Below are positions 27,058-37,930 of a DNA stretch of 64,000 bases, in pieces. Positions within the stretch are counted from its first letter, which is position 1, and each line of letters opens with the position of its first letter. The DNA is from Mugil cephalus (Eukaryota > Chordata > Actinopteri > Mugiliformes > Mugilidae). Made by a program: the position numbers and the translations under genes. Location of the stretch: positions 20,440,357-20,504,356 of the forward strand of contig NC_061789.1 of NCBI RefSeq assembly GCF_022458985.1, written 5' to 3'. The notes beneath the pieces are model-generated. The model made no database searches and was not told the origin of the DNA. It was given only the letters and a program-made list of their open reading frames with translations.

Positions 27058-27135
27058 GGACATGTTCATTCAATCGTTATCTGTAACAGCCTATCCCAGC
27101 TGTCTCTTGTGCTAGAGGCAGGGTACATTACTTCA
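27058..27135 (+). repeat. Fragment of a common dispersed fish repeat
   Basis: The stretch contains CGTTATCTGTAACAG, then AGCCTATCCCAGCTG, then GGCAGGGTACA. These words occur in this order in a very abundant dispersed fish repeat whose usual form reads roughly 'TTATCTGTAACCGCTTATCC ... CCTATCCCAGCTG ... GGCGGGGTACA'. The central GC-rich part is missing, so this is a decayed or internally deleted copy. The match is from memory, and the family name is not certain. Confidence 0.5.
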
Positions 27136-30100
27136 CAAGCTCATATACTGTACATACTATAGTTTTGTATATGGTATCTATCACTGATGGGGAGAAAGAA
27201 GGATAGTATTTGTGAAGTAGTATACTGTATGTTGACCTTATAACCAAACATTAAAAACGGGAAGCACTGATTCAAGACATACTGCAGTACCAGTGAGCCA
27301 TTGTTGAGTACACTGTTGGCTTCTCTTGGTGCTCCAGTGTGTCTGCATATACTGTAGGTATATACCATATAGTCTACAACTCAAATCATTGACGCCATGT
27401 TTGATACATCAGAGAGAAGATTCTACAGTGTAACCTTATGGGACGTTAAAAGTTTGAAATTACTCAGAAAAATTACAAATACACAGAAATAGTGAAAATT
27501 AAACTTGTCTTACTGTTATTTAGTATTATCATTATAACATTAGCATGCTAGCCATAATAACTTACTTAGTAACCGAAGCAAAGTTATGTGTCGATTAAAT
27601 TTGGCTATCTACATGAAGGTAGCTGCAATTTTTCTAAGCCTTTAGTCTAGATAACTAGCTAGCATAAGGCTAGCATAAGGCTAGGTTAACTTCAAACTTC
27701 ATTCATCTGTAAAGCGGTGTTGGGCATTTTTCAGATCAAGGTTCACATTAATGATGGTATGACTTTATTTTTCCTATATAACATATCTTAACAAAAATCA
27801 GAGAGACCTTGACATTTACCTCACATAATAGGGGGAAATCAGTTCACATCCACTTCTTCCTTTTAATCTTCTGCTCCCATAACTTTCTCCGTTTTTGTTC
27901 ACTGAGGAAACAATGGAGTTTCCCCCGTGTTTTCCTGATCCTGTGCTGGAGCCATAAGCTGAGCCCTGTGACATATTTTAACTTTTAATCCAACTTTATT
28001 CTCTGTTATTGTCACTTCTCTATGGGTGACGATTGGCTAGATGTATCTAACATGGCTACCATGAAACACGTGACCAGCTCAGAACCAATCAGCATAGAGG
28101 GATAACTCAGACAGTCCATTCCCTAGTTGGCCAGACTCTAATATATGGCTCTATTTGGCTTCACCTTTGAGCAGCTGTTCCCATTTACATCTTTATAGAG
28201 TGTATAGTATATATACTGTACAGTATATTGTTATATTGTTTCATTTTTCATTTTATGTGCATGTAAGTAAAGGTGGTAGCTTAGTTCTGTTAGTATAATG
28301 GCCATTGCAAACAACAGAAAACCGACATTACTCCTTTAATTCCTGGTTATGAATGAGGCGAACTAGTGAGTAATCTTTGTGTGTAACACTGTTCCAATAA
28401 CGTCACTTGCCAAGGAAGGGTTGTGCATAACTGACGCATTGTGTTTAGCAAATACAGTACGGGTTTATTGTTACAGTTGCCTGTTCTTGTCTTTTATTAT
28501 GTATTCTTGTCTACGAGATTAAAAGATTTTATTTTTCCTGTCAGTGTTTGCTAATAGATGGACTGCAATCACTTTCATGACAGATGGTTATTAGGTGTAA
28601 CTGTTGAACAACGTCAGTCTGACAGCTACAGCTCTGCTCCTGGCCTCTGTCCTATAATTATGTTACTGCTTCCTTACTTGATGGCAGATGATGACAGCAG
28701 TGGAAAAGCTGAGGAAGGGGGCCTCCAGCTGAATGATTAGGAATGATGAGCAGTGACAGTGGGACAATCCCAAGTCAGGAACTGCAGAGGAATCTGTCTA
28801 GACACTGAACACCTGGAAGTAGCACCTTGCAAAAAAAAAACAGAACAAAACAAAAAACTCAAGTTGATGACCGTGCAAATCAGGTGTGTTCAATAGCAGA
28901 CAATAGACCTTTCTCACTGCACTGAAAATGAGTCATAAAAGCAAGGAAACCAAAGGTGGAACTCCTAATTGTAATGTCTGTTCCACACAATTTGAGTGCC
29001 CCAATTAGGTACCAGCACCTTGCAACTGGCACACCTCACACCTGACCTCTTCGGTGTCCACAATTTTGCCTGTGCTTTTCATGCAACATGCTCTTCTGAC
29101 AGTGTGTCACCTCCTGTCCCTTGTCTCAGTTCTACCTGCCCCAGGTTTTCAGGTGAGTGCCTCACTGATCTGCAGCACAGCCGAACACAAGGCTTTGTTT
29201 ATTTAACAATAGGGATCAGCCAAGTGTGAACAGCAACACAATGGCTGCCTTAACAAAACATGACACTGATAGACATACTGATTTAACTGACATTCTCACA
29301 GTGGCACAGCGGCAGCTCCCCTGTTTACAAGATCCGCGTCCCCTTTCACTTTTGTCATGTCACTCACCGTTTTAGACAGCCGTGGATGATGTTGTGAATC
29401 AAAGGCATTCACTCATAAACAAAATTAACCAAGTGGGTAATTTGACGTGAATATCTTGCATAGTTTCTCATGAGTCCACTCACTGCATGCCAGTGCTTGC
29501 AAATGTACTTGTCTGTGTGTGTGTGTGTGTGCGCCAGAAGTTACAAACAGTGTTGTTTGTGAACTGAGTTGCACTGTATATGTGTGTACATGCTGTAGAT
29601 ATACAGTATATATTAGTTAGGCTGCTGAAATAACAGAAGGGAAGATAGAAAAATCCTGATTGTTTTGGAGGGATTATCCTTCACAATGAAGCGCTTTATC
29701 AGAGAGGCTGGGTTGCTGTAACAAGACACGCTCACCCTGGGTTTGCGCTGGGACTTACTCAACAAACCAGTCACAGAGAGGGAAAGAAATGAAGACAGTA
29801 GGAAAATAAAACACAAGGAGATAGGAGACCAAAGAGCAGAAAGAGAGGAGCAGTGGAGTGATAGAAAACAGCGAGCGAAGATGAGAAGTGAAGTAAATAC
29901 ACAGAGAGAAGCAGAAGTTGAGAAACTAACTTTAACTTTAACTGGAGGCAATGTTTCAAACGGAGGTTTATTTTCTGACAGAGATCCCTCTCAGGAGATT
30001 AAGCTGGAAAACAGATTATAGTAATAGAGGCAGTCCAAGTTGCGCAACATGTGCCTCAGCACCATTTGAACTAAAGCTGCTGTGAATTCTACTGAAATGC

Positions 30101-32151
30101 CTTGATTATATGTACGTTATAACTTTGCTACAAACATCAAGTTTTTTTTTATTCCAACAGTCATAGACCCTAAGGTAGAGACTGATTTTTATTTTTATTT
30201 TTTTTTTTTTAGCAAAGTTCTCTCAGATATTTCATGTTTGGCATCGTGGAGGAGAGGTGTTTTGGGTTTATTCGTTTCCTTTTATGAGAGTTTCTCACTT
30301 TCCCAGACCAACTGAGTTGTGTGAAGGGGAGCTGTGGTTTAAGAAGGGGAGAGTTGGCTGACCGTGGAAGGGTGTGTATACTGTAGGAAATGTAGAGGGG
30401 TTGGGGGTGCACACGGTATTGTGTGAGGCCCTGTGATTTCATATATTCCCATGAACTCCTGGCACCCATGATGAATATTTGATGAGACTCGCTAATTTAC
30501 TTTTTAGTAGCTGTTCAGTTTTTGGACTGTTACTGCCACCATGAAAAAAAATATGACTGTATGTTTATGTCCAGCAGAACACAGTGATACATGGCTGCAC
30601 CACGGGTGGATGAGTGTAATTTTTGTGCGCACATTAATATGCACATTAGTATGCCAATGTGCATTTGTACTGGCGTGGTTTGTGTGCTGGCAGTGTGTAG
30701 ATGTCCCTTTGTAATATTAAACCGTGTCAGTGGGTGGGGGGGTTCAGACTTCATGCTGAGCCAACTGGACAAACCAAAGTGTCTGTAACAGTCCCAGCAC
30801 GATTGCCTTTCTCCAAACTCTCTTTTTTTTTTTTGGACTTTCTCTCAGAACGAGGGCTTATGCTTATTACCATTTCACTTGAAAGCACTCCCACTGACTC
30901 AAAGCTTTTCCTAGGCACAGTTCTATTCTACTTCTGGTGGCATTGGCATTTAGAAGTCTGTGCGTGTTGGGAAATTGTGAAATCTAGCCAAAGTCAAAAT
31001 ACTCAGGGTGTGAACATGACACTGTTTTCGTAAAAGCAGTCCCTCCTGTGCTGTATACGCTGCTTTGGTTGTGGTTGACTTTCTACCAGTTGCATGTTGA
31101 AACCGTTGAGGAGCTATGTGAACTCGAGCCAAGCGGGGCATTGAGCAGCCAGCACAATTGTTTCAGGCCCACTCAAGATTCTTGGGATGTTGCCTTGCAT
31201 CGGCTCCAACTCCACGACTCACACTCCCCAAATGGTCCACCCAGTTTTTGTTTCAGTCTCGTGGTTCATGAAAATGTGCAGACTTCACGGGGGGTTCATT
31301 TACTATCCTTTTTTATATGAGAGAAAATACATCAGCCAAAACTGTACTAGCCTTCTCCATGTGGACAGTGAATGAGCAACAGGACGTTGAGCGGTTGTGA
31401 AGCAGGAAGAAAGCTGTTTATTTCTCCTCACTGCTCTTATGAACAGGACTAAAAGAGCTGAGGTAGATGGGGAGATGACTCAAGAGCAGCAAAATTGTAA
31501 TTATTTACCTTAAAAGTCCTACTTAGACAGTTTGGAATTTGTTCATTCAAACTCCGACCTGGATGCAAAATCTATGCTCGTACCTTTGTGCGTGTTTTCA
31601 TTCTGTCCTGCGTCAGCTCTCCTTTGTTTATCCAGGGGCTCTATGGACATGGGAAGGAACGGCAGGATATCCAAGCCTCCCACTGCCACTGGATATCAAT
31701 GGAAAATGGATCAGACTGGACAAGTCCACTTCCACTTAGCTCCCCACCCAGGAAACCTGACCTATGTCCATTTATTGTCCCTGTGAAAGCCTGTTGTGGT
31801 ATCTTGTTTCATTAACCAGACAGGTTGGCGAATGTCATTTTCATTGTCTTTAATATCACTTTACTTATTTAATCTAATCTGAGCACGCTTAAGGTAGGAA
31901 CCTAATTGTTTTTTATGGAAGCAAATTTTTGCCCGCCTGCTCTGGAAGATTATTGCCATCTGAGAAAGACAGATCAGGTTGAAAGAGAGGCTGAGAGGGA
32001 CACAGAGAAGGAAGACATAGACCAGATAAATGAGATAAAGAGAGGCCCATATTGAGAGACACAGGCTACGGTTTGTTTTTTCTCAGTGGACCAGAGAAGA
32101 TGCAGTGGAAATGAAGCATGCTTCAGCTTTATCTTTGTATGATTTGTGTGA

Positions 32152-32153
<2 letters not shown>

Positions 32154-32225
<72 letters not shown>
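32154..32225 (+). repeat. (TG)n microsatellite
   Basis: About 36 uninterrupted TG units, preceded by two shorter interrupted copies (TGATTTGTGTGATTTG). Long and pure, so probably highly polymorphic. It causes the spurious Cys-Val and Thr-His open frames around it. Confidence 0.97.
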
Positions 32226-32230
<5 letters not shown>

Positions 32231-32680
32231 GAAGGCGCCTTCCTTCAGCATGTCTGCAACTCAAATTTGAACCTTGACATACTGAAATAATTGTTGGGTT
32301 TAAAACTTCCTGGTACAATACAGTATCCGTAGTGGGCACTGCATTGTAAAGACTGTTTACTGTTTTCATTGAGATTTCAGTGAGAATGAAAATAATGTGA
32401 TTTCCAGTGTGTGGTAAGCCAGTTCACAATCATCTGGTCGAAGTGTTTCCTCGACCCATTTGACAAGGGCCTCCCCTTGTGTTTGGTGTGCAAAACTACA
32501 CACCCAGCATTTTAGCAGCATACTGCTCACAGCAGTTCAAACAACAAGGTAAAAGGACTGAACAATTTATAACTCTGGATAATTTAGCACAGCACTGACC
32601 CAAATATGGCCCATTAAATAACTGGACTTAGAACTGGAGATGATGAGTGAAGGACAGGTATTCTGAGCTGTAAAAACATG

Positions 32681-32681
<1 letters not shown>

Positions 32682-32732
<51 letters not shown>
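32682..32732 (+). repeat. (ATT)n microsatellite
   Basis: Seventeen uninterrupted ATT units in intergenic DNA. Confidence 0.97.
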
Positions 32733-33104
32733 GGATATACCATACCCAGTCATACAGTACAGTAATTAATTCACTTTAATTCACTTTCATTTGTTAACTT
32801 TCAGAGTTCTTCCTCTTTAAACAAGCAGAATACACACACAACAGAGACAAAACAAAAACTAAATTAATTAAAACTCCACAGTGAAAGTAATGGGAGGATG
32901 AGAGAGACACTGTAGTAAAACCTCTGTTAACCATGCCTTTATTTTCCTTCACAATACATTCCAGTGTCTGGTTGGCTGCTTAAGCATAACTCAAAACATG
33001 GTAGTTACCTGTTAGCATGAAAGACTTCCTCTTTAACTGGAAACGGCTCAGCTGAAGGCACAGCTAACATATTGTATATTTTGCAGTTTGCAGTTGCATC
33101 AATT

Positions 33105-33575
33105 AGTCTCTCTGTGAAACCTCCACACAGCGTGGTGCTGCCACCACCGTGTTTGACTGCAGGGACGGTATTATTGAGTTCATGCTGTCAGGTTTTCTCT
33201 AATGGTCTCAGGGTTGTTCAGCTCCCAGCGGGCTGTGATGTGTCTGAGTGTGAGGACTGGCTTGTGTATGTACTACCATAAAGACCCAACTGTTGGGGTG
33301 ATGCTCTGATGATCCTTCTATAAACTTCATAAAAGAATCCATTCATAGTGTCACTGGGTCCTTGGTGATCTGTCTGACTTTTGTCTCTGTGATAACTCAG
33401 TTTGGCTTTGTGGCCAGACCAGACCAGACTGTTTGGTTTTCCAAACATCGTTCCATTTGAGAATGATCGAGGCTAGCATGCCATTCTGAGTTTATTGCCA
33501 CAGACGCGGACCACTCCTTTAGACTCCTTTAGTGTCTGTGTCTTGACACAATCTTCTCTCAGAGGACAATTCTCT
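33105..33575 (-). mobile_element. Degenerate Tc1/mariner-type DNA transposon fragment
   Basis: Read on the minus strand, about 33160-33130 translates as NTVPAVKHGGGST, matching the VKHGGGS block in the catalytic domain of Tc1-type transposases. Further along the plus strand, words such as CAGCGGGCTGTGATGTG, AACTCAGTTTGGC, TCCAAACATCGTTCCATTTG and TTGACACAATCTTCTCTCAG fall in the same order as in a common fish Tc1-like repeat that I recall. The open frame is broken throughout and much of the element is missing, so this is an old inactive copy. It ends roughly 390 bases upstream of the start codon of the next gene. Confidence 0.65.
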
Positions 33576-33895
33576 CAACATCATACTGGGGTACTGCTGG
33601 AAAACAGTCAAATAGTACAGGCATCTCAGAAACCGCTGATAGAAGTGAGACTGTTTAGAACTGTACAAAAAATAAATAGGTGGTTTTCAATGATGACAGT
33701 AGGAGGAAAACCAAAGAACTATATAATTAAGTGTTATTCTATACCTATAGTTTTAAAAATTAAAATGAAACCAAGCAATATGAAAGCTAGCTTCTCTACT
33801 AAACCTAGAATGCTTCTGTTTATTTGTGAGTGAATAATAACAGGCTTAGACTTCCTGTTACATCACCTGATAAGAAAAAAAAAAATAAGTACGCA

Positions 33896-33905
33896 ACTTC
33901 CTCTT
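33896..33905 (-). promoter_or_regulatory. PU.1/ETS-like motif upstream of the unknown type I membrane protein gene
   Basis: The minus strand reads AAGAGGAAGT, a full match to the core consensus for PU.1 (SPI1). It sits about 60 bases upstream of the start codon, and no TATA box was seen. PU.1 sites near the start of TATA-less promoters are typical of myeloid and B-cell genes. The motif is short, so function is inference. Confidence 0.35.
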
Positions 33906-33965
33906 CCTGGTTCAGGCATTTTGTAGCAACCTGGGTGTTGGCTGGCTCTTTTGTTTCTTTCGACA

Positions 33966-36900
33966 ATGTCCCCTCAAATCTCACTAGTTCTTCTCATGAT
34001 TTCATTTGCTGTCAAGCAGACACTAGGTAAGAGATGGATCATTGCAAATACAGCATGTCTCTCCTGTCTTTCAAGTATTTTAATAACTAATATGTAAATG
34101 GCGTCATATAGCTACTTCTCTCTACTCATTTTGTAGAGTGCTCTGTGACAAACTGTTCCTGTAAGGATATCAAGACTACCGCTGGATATAAATTCCCACA
34201 TGGAGGCTCTGGAGGAAGCACGATTTATATCTACCATAATGAGGTATTTTAATTTGCTCTGTGTTCTGAAGAACGCTTCCTGGAGCTGGGTCACAGAAAT
34301 GTAACTGTGGTGTTATTTTCCCACAGACCTTGATTGCGTATGGGCAAATACACATACAGTCATTCGAACTGGGGAATGGAGTGTTGAAGATGGATAAGGA
34401 TTCTGTCATTACCAGAGACTGTCAAGACCTGACAGTAAAACTGATCGTTCCTAATGTGAGTGTGAATGAACTTACCTCATGCTGTTGTAATGTTTATTTA
34501 TCCTTCCTCTTACAGACTTTGATTTAATTTTTTATTTTTTTTTTTTGTCAGGGGCGCTTTGTAAAAGAGATCTGTGTGAATTTTAAAACTGCTGGTAAGT
34601 CAGTGTCATGTGGTGAATGAACTATTTAACTATGATATGTTATCTTCCATTACTGGTGATGAATATATGCATCAATCTCATCTCTCTCAGCCTCAACAGA
34701 GCCTGAAACCAGTTCAGACACATCATGGGCCTTTATCAGTGAGTATTATGTATTAATCTAGTGCCCTGAGCATTTTTATTCTTAAAATGTACATTCGATA
34801 ATAACATATTTACATTTTGTCATCCAGTCGGTGTCGTACTTGCTGTGGTCGCTTTGGTTTGTGGGTGGTGTGTTATGTGGAAAAAGAAGCTGAAGTGAGT
34901 TCTGTTCATAACGATCAACTGTTAATGTCACTTTCACTGTCGCTAACTGAGAACGTTGCCTGGGTTCAGCCTGTGTTGAGTATCTCTTCTCTTATGTCTC
35001 GCACCTTCAGGAAGCGGTGTGGCAGAGCTACAGCTACTGGGCTACTCAAAGAGGTCCAGATTTCCTGTTGTGCCAGAAACGGCACTTGCCAGCCAAACAG
35101 AGGAGAAAGAGACAAAGCAAGGTCATTCTCACTTTTAGGTTACTACATGTTTTAGATTTAGCTAAACCCATCTAGAGAGAATAAAAGGCTATTGGCAAAA
35201 AACAAAAACATAATAATTATCCTGCTTCTAGTAAGACTGAACTAACTTGTTTTTCTTTGTGTGTCCCTTTAAGAAACTACAATGAATCCCACCCGGGGGG
35301 AGCCGGTGATTTGGGTACTCAACACGACAATGATATCCGGTCAGTTGACATTACACAAGCCCTTTCAGAAGGAATCAGTGTGGTTGCATGGTCCTGTGTC
35401 GTTCTAGTGAATTTCTCCCTTGTTACTGCAGGAATGAACAATCCTCTGACAGGAACCCACGTGGATGTGGTGCAGCTAACACAGAGCGAAGCAACATTCT
35501 TGAAAGAGTGGTTGTTCAGAGGTTAGGCTGAGTAACACAAAAACATCTTTATTCAACTCTCACCATCCTGCTTGACAATACAGACAAAATGTATATGCGC
35601 TTCTCTTTTAAAGTAACATGATTTTGTAGAAGCTGCCTTTGTCTCCATAGTACTGATACTTTGGATGATGGTCAGACTCATCAGTCCCTTAGTCTGAACC
35701 ATCACTTGAACACTGAGAGGATCAAGCCAACTAAAAAGAGAGAATTGTTTACTGTCTTGTTGCTGTAGCCTGTTCTCCTTTAAACATTTAGACCAAGTGT
35801 TGAATGAAATGTCTCAGAAGATCATGTCGTTCTTACCTAGTATTTGTTGTATTTGCCATGGGACCATAGAAGTCCCTGACACAGATAAAGTCACTCATCA
35901 GCGAGTCTTGAACAGGTAAACAGTGAGTATGAATGGACTGAATGTTTTAATTGTCAACACTGAATTGTACCTCTTTCAGGAACCTGGGGCATGATCCAGG
36001 AGGAGTAAATAGCTGTAACAAAGAAGACATTGCTAGGTATGTCTGCGGTCTCAACAATTCCTTAAGTTGCAGCTTTATTACTGGAAGGGGCCTATTCTTA
36101 GTGTGTGGAGGAGGGGTCCTTTTGAAGAATAAATTAAAATTTGATGCTGTCATCAACATAAATGGTTTAAAAGCATTTCATAAGGCAATGCAACACTTGC
36201 ATGATAAAAGCAAAAATAAAACCAAACTTGGCATTCATTTAAGCACATGTACCACTCCAGGTTTCCACTGAGTTTCCACGTCACTAGTAAAAATGACCTG
36301 TAGCACTCACCCATGACTACATGATGACTACAGACATCATGTAGTGATGATGACTACAGACAATGACTGAATCCTTCTTCTTCCACCAGGGATGTGGCCA
36401 GTGCATGGCCCATTGGTGCTGGTGGGTTGGACGCTGAGGAACATGAGACTGAAGGACGACAGCTGTTGTTGAATCAGCGGTGAGACTGCTTCTTGAAACT
36501 TTAACTAAAGAGAAATCTACTGTATGTCACTTTGCAATTCTAGTCCCCTTCACATCTTGTTTGTCTTGGACTGTAGCTGCTGTTTGGGCAGCTGTCGGGA
36601 GTAACTTTATGCACTGCTTGCTCCTCACAAACAGGGCCAGTATGAACGTCAGGACTTGTGTGGCATCTGCTCAGAAAGTGAGCGTAAACTAAGCTTTGCT
36701 GCCACTGCGCACGTAGCTCATGTCTCTGTTCTCCTCTGTCTCTGCCTCCAGAGCTGCCAACCGAGCTTCTGACCAGGGAGGTGAAGCTATAGCTTTGGTG
36801 GACAAGCATAGCTTTGAAAATGAACCAGTCAGTGGGTGCTCGAATGCACTGGTATGTAGGAACAATTTTAATTACTGAAATGCTTTTTGTTTTGTTGGTT

Positions 36901-36976
36901 TGGGAAGATTTAAATTTTTGTTTTGTTTTGTTTGTAGGACACGGACGTGGAGTCAAATGAAGAACTACAATACTAG
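33966..36976 (+). CDS. Unrecognised type I single-pass membrane protein with long cytoplasmic tail
   Basis: Thirteen exons join in frame: 33966-34026, 34137-34243, 34327-34455, 34552-34594, 34691-34738, 34828-34894, 35011-35121, 35274-35339, 35432-35521, 35980-36036, 36390-36479, 36752-36851 and 36938-36976. All junctions have GT-AG borders and matching phases; the product is 335 residues. Residues 1-20 (MSPQISLVLLMISFAVKQTL) form a signal peptide. The ectodomain (about 21-127) has cysteines at 22, 27, 29, 88 and 107, a beta-rich middle and a Ser/Thr stalk (TAASTEPETSSDTS). The membrane segment (about 127-147) is followed by the basic stop-transfer KKKLKKR. The roughly 185-residue tail is hydrophilic and rich in Asn, Gly, Glu and Arg, ending SNEELQY. 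No known domain is recognised. C27-S-C29 plus C88 and the GRFVKEIC107 block recall a CXC chemokine, but spacing is wrong, so that is only a hypothesis. A further in-frame exon at 35769-35915 would add 49 residues. Leukocyte expression is inferred from the PU.1-like site. The function is unknown. Confidence 0.75.
35769..35915 (+). CDS. Candidate additional or alternative exon of the unknown type I protein
   Basis: It is flanked by a pyrimidine-rich acceptor (ctgtcttgttgctgtag) and a good donor (AACAG|gtaaac), is 147 bases long and is open throughout. Its entry and exit phases (2 and 2) match both neighbouring exons, so it can be included or skipped without shifting the frame. It would insert 49 residues containing the cysteine cluster SICCICHGT into the cytoplasmic tail. 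The adjacent short exons make chance alone a real alternative. Confidence 0.4.
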
Positions 36977-36979
36977 TAC

Positions 36980-37013
<34 letters not shown>

Positions 37014-37930
37014 TCAATAATAACAATAATAATAATAATACACATTCAATATTCACACAGTTGCACTACGGGATACTTTTTCTGACTTGTCCTTTGGGAC
37101 CAAATTCTGAATTTTGTTTCTAATAATTTTTCAACCAGTATTTACAGAGACTTTGGGAAGGCCAGTGTGCAGACTTTTATGTAATTCCCGGTATGACGTA
37201 TGCAGTGTTTTCCGAGAGGAACATGATCAAGTCAGTAAATCAGAGACACTGACATGACCATTAGTTATTAATGTTTGGTAGCTGGCTGCAGTCACAGTAA
37301 AGCTTGTTGGGAGGAATGTAAGACACTGCTCTCTCCTGAAAATGCTGTATACTGTACGTACTGCATGATGGGAAGTTTGTCACTGATGATAGTAATTACT
37401 TTGTTGGCCAAAGGATGGGTGGACCAAAAATTCAGAATAAGTATCCCGTACACTGCTGTTATTCAACTTATGATATATAGATATAGAAATAGATATACAC
37501 ACATTATGGATGATATAATGTGTGTATATACATATATTTTTTTTGGTTGTTTCTTGATATTGCTATATTGCTTATAGTTGCTGTAGGTGAAATGTTTTGG
37601 CTTTTTTTTATAGTCATTTGATTTTTTTGGCATCTTGTGATATTGCCTCTAATTTGTGCTTTGCTTCCTTTCATTTATCAATGATCATTTAATCCATTGC
37701 TCTTTTCTTGATTAGTTTAGTAGTGGTAATAACAACAAAGCCTGTTACATTTAGCTATTCAATCAGTTGCGCTGATTTTTTAATTGCCATGTTTAGATGT
37801 GTGTTAAAGCATTTAGAGACAATTTGTATTGTTATTGGCGCTATATATGTATAATTGAAGTGTATTGATTTGAAATGTAGTATGTTAAAGGTATCATGTA
37901 TTCTTAATAAATTTACTCAACAGTGAATTC
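36977..37930 (+). other. 3' UTR of the unknown type I protein gene
   Basis: This follows the TAG at 36974-36976. It starts with an AAT-type microsatellite and ends with a canonical AATAAA at 37906-37911; cleavage would fall near 37930. Confidence 0.6.
36980..37040 (+). repeat. (AAT)n microsatellite in 3' UTR
   Basis: About twenty AAT/ATA units with two small interruptions, starting only four bases after the stop codon. Confidence 0.95.

Larger units (their letters stand above)
23926..33090. other. Long intergenic region, no gene recognised
   Basis: Nine kilobases hold only open frames without recognisable domains, the longest being 158 codons at 26886-26410 on the minus strand. It includes several microsatellites and a short fish-repeat remnant, annotated separately. 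Regulatory sequence may be present but cannot be identified from one genome. Confidence 0.45.

Noticed and set aside
29743..30021. 92-codon plus-strand frame rich in Arg, Glu and Lys
   Set aside because: It reflects a purine-rich tract with no repeat structure or homologue recognised; not enough to call a gene.
31974..32369. 131-codon minus-strand frame with a Thr-His run
   Set aside because: It is an artefact of the TG microsatellite at 32154-32225.
33966..36976. Unknown type I protein as the receptor for the nearby TNF-like ligand
   Set aside because: The ectodomain lacks the repeated six-cysteine modules of TNF receptors, and the genes are separated by about 29 kb and the phosphatase gene, so nothing supports a pairing.
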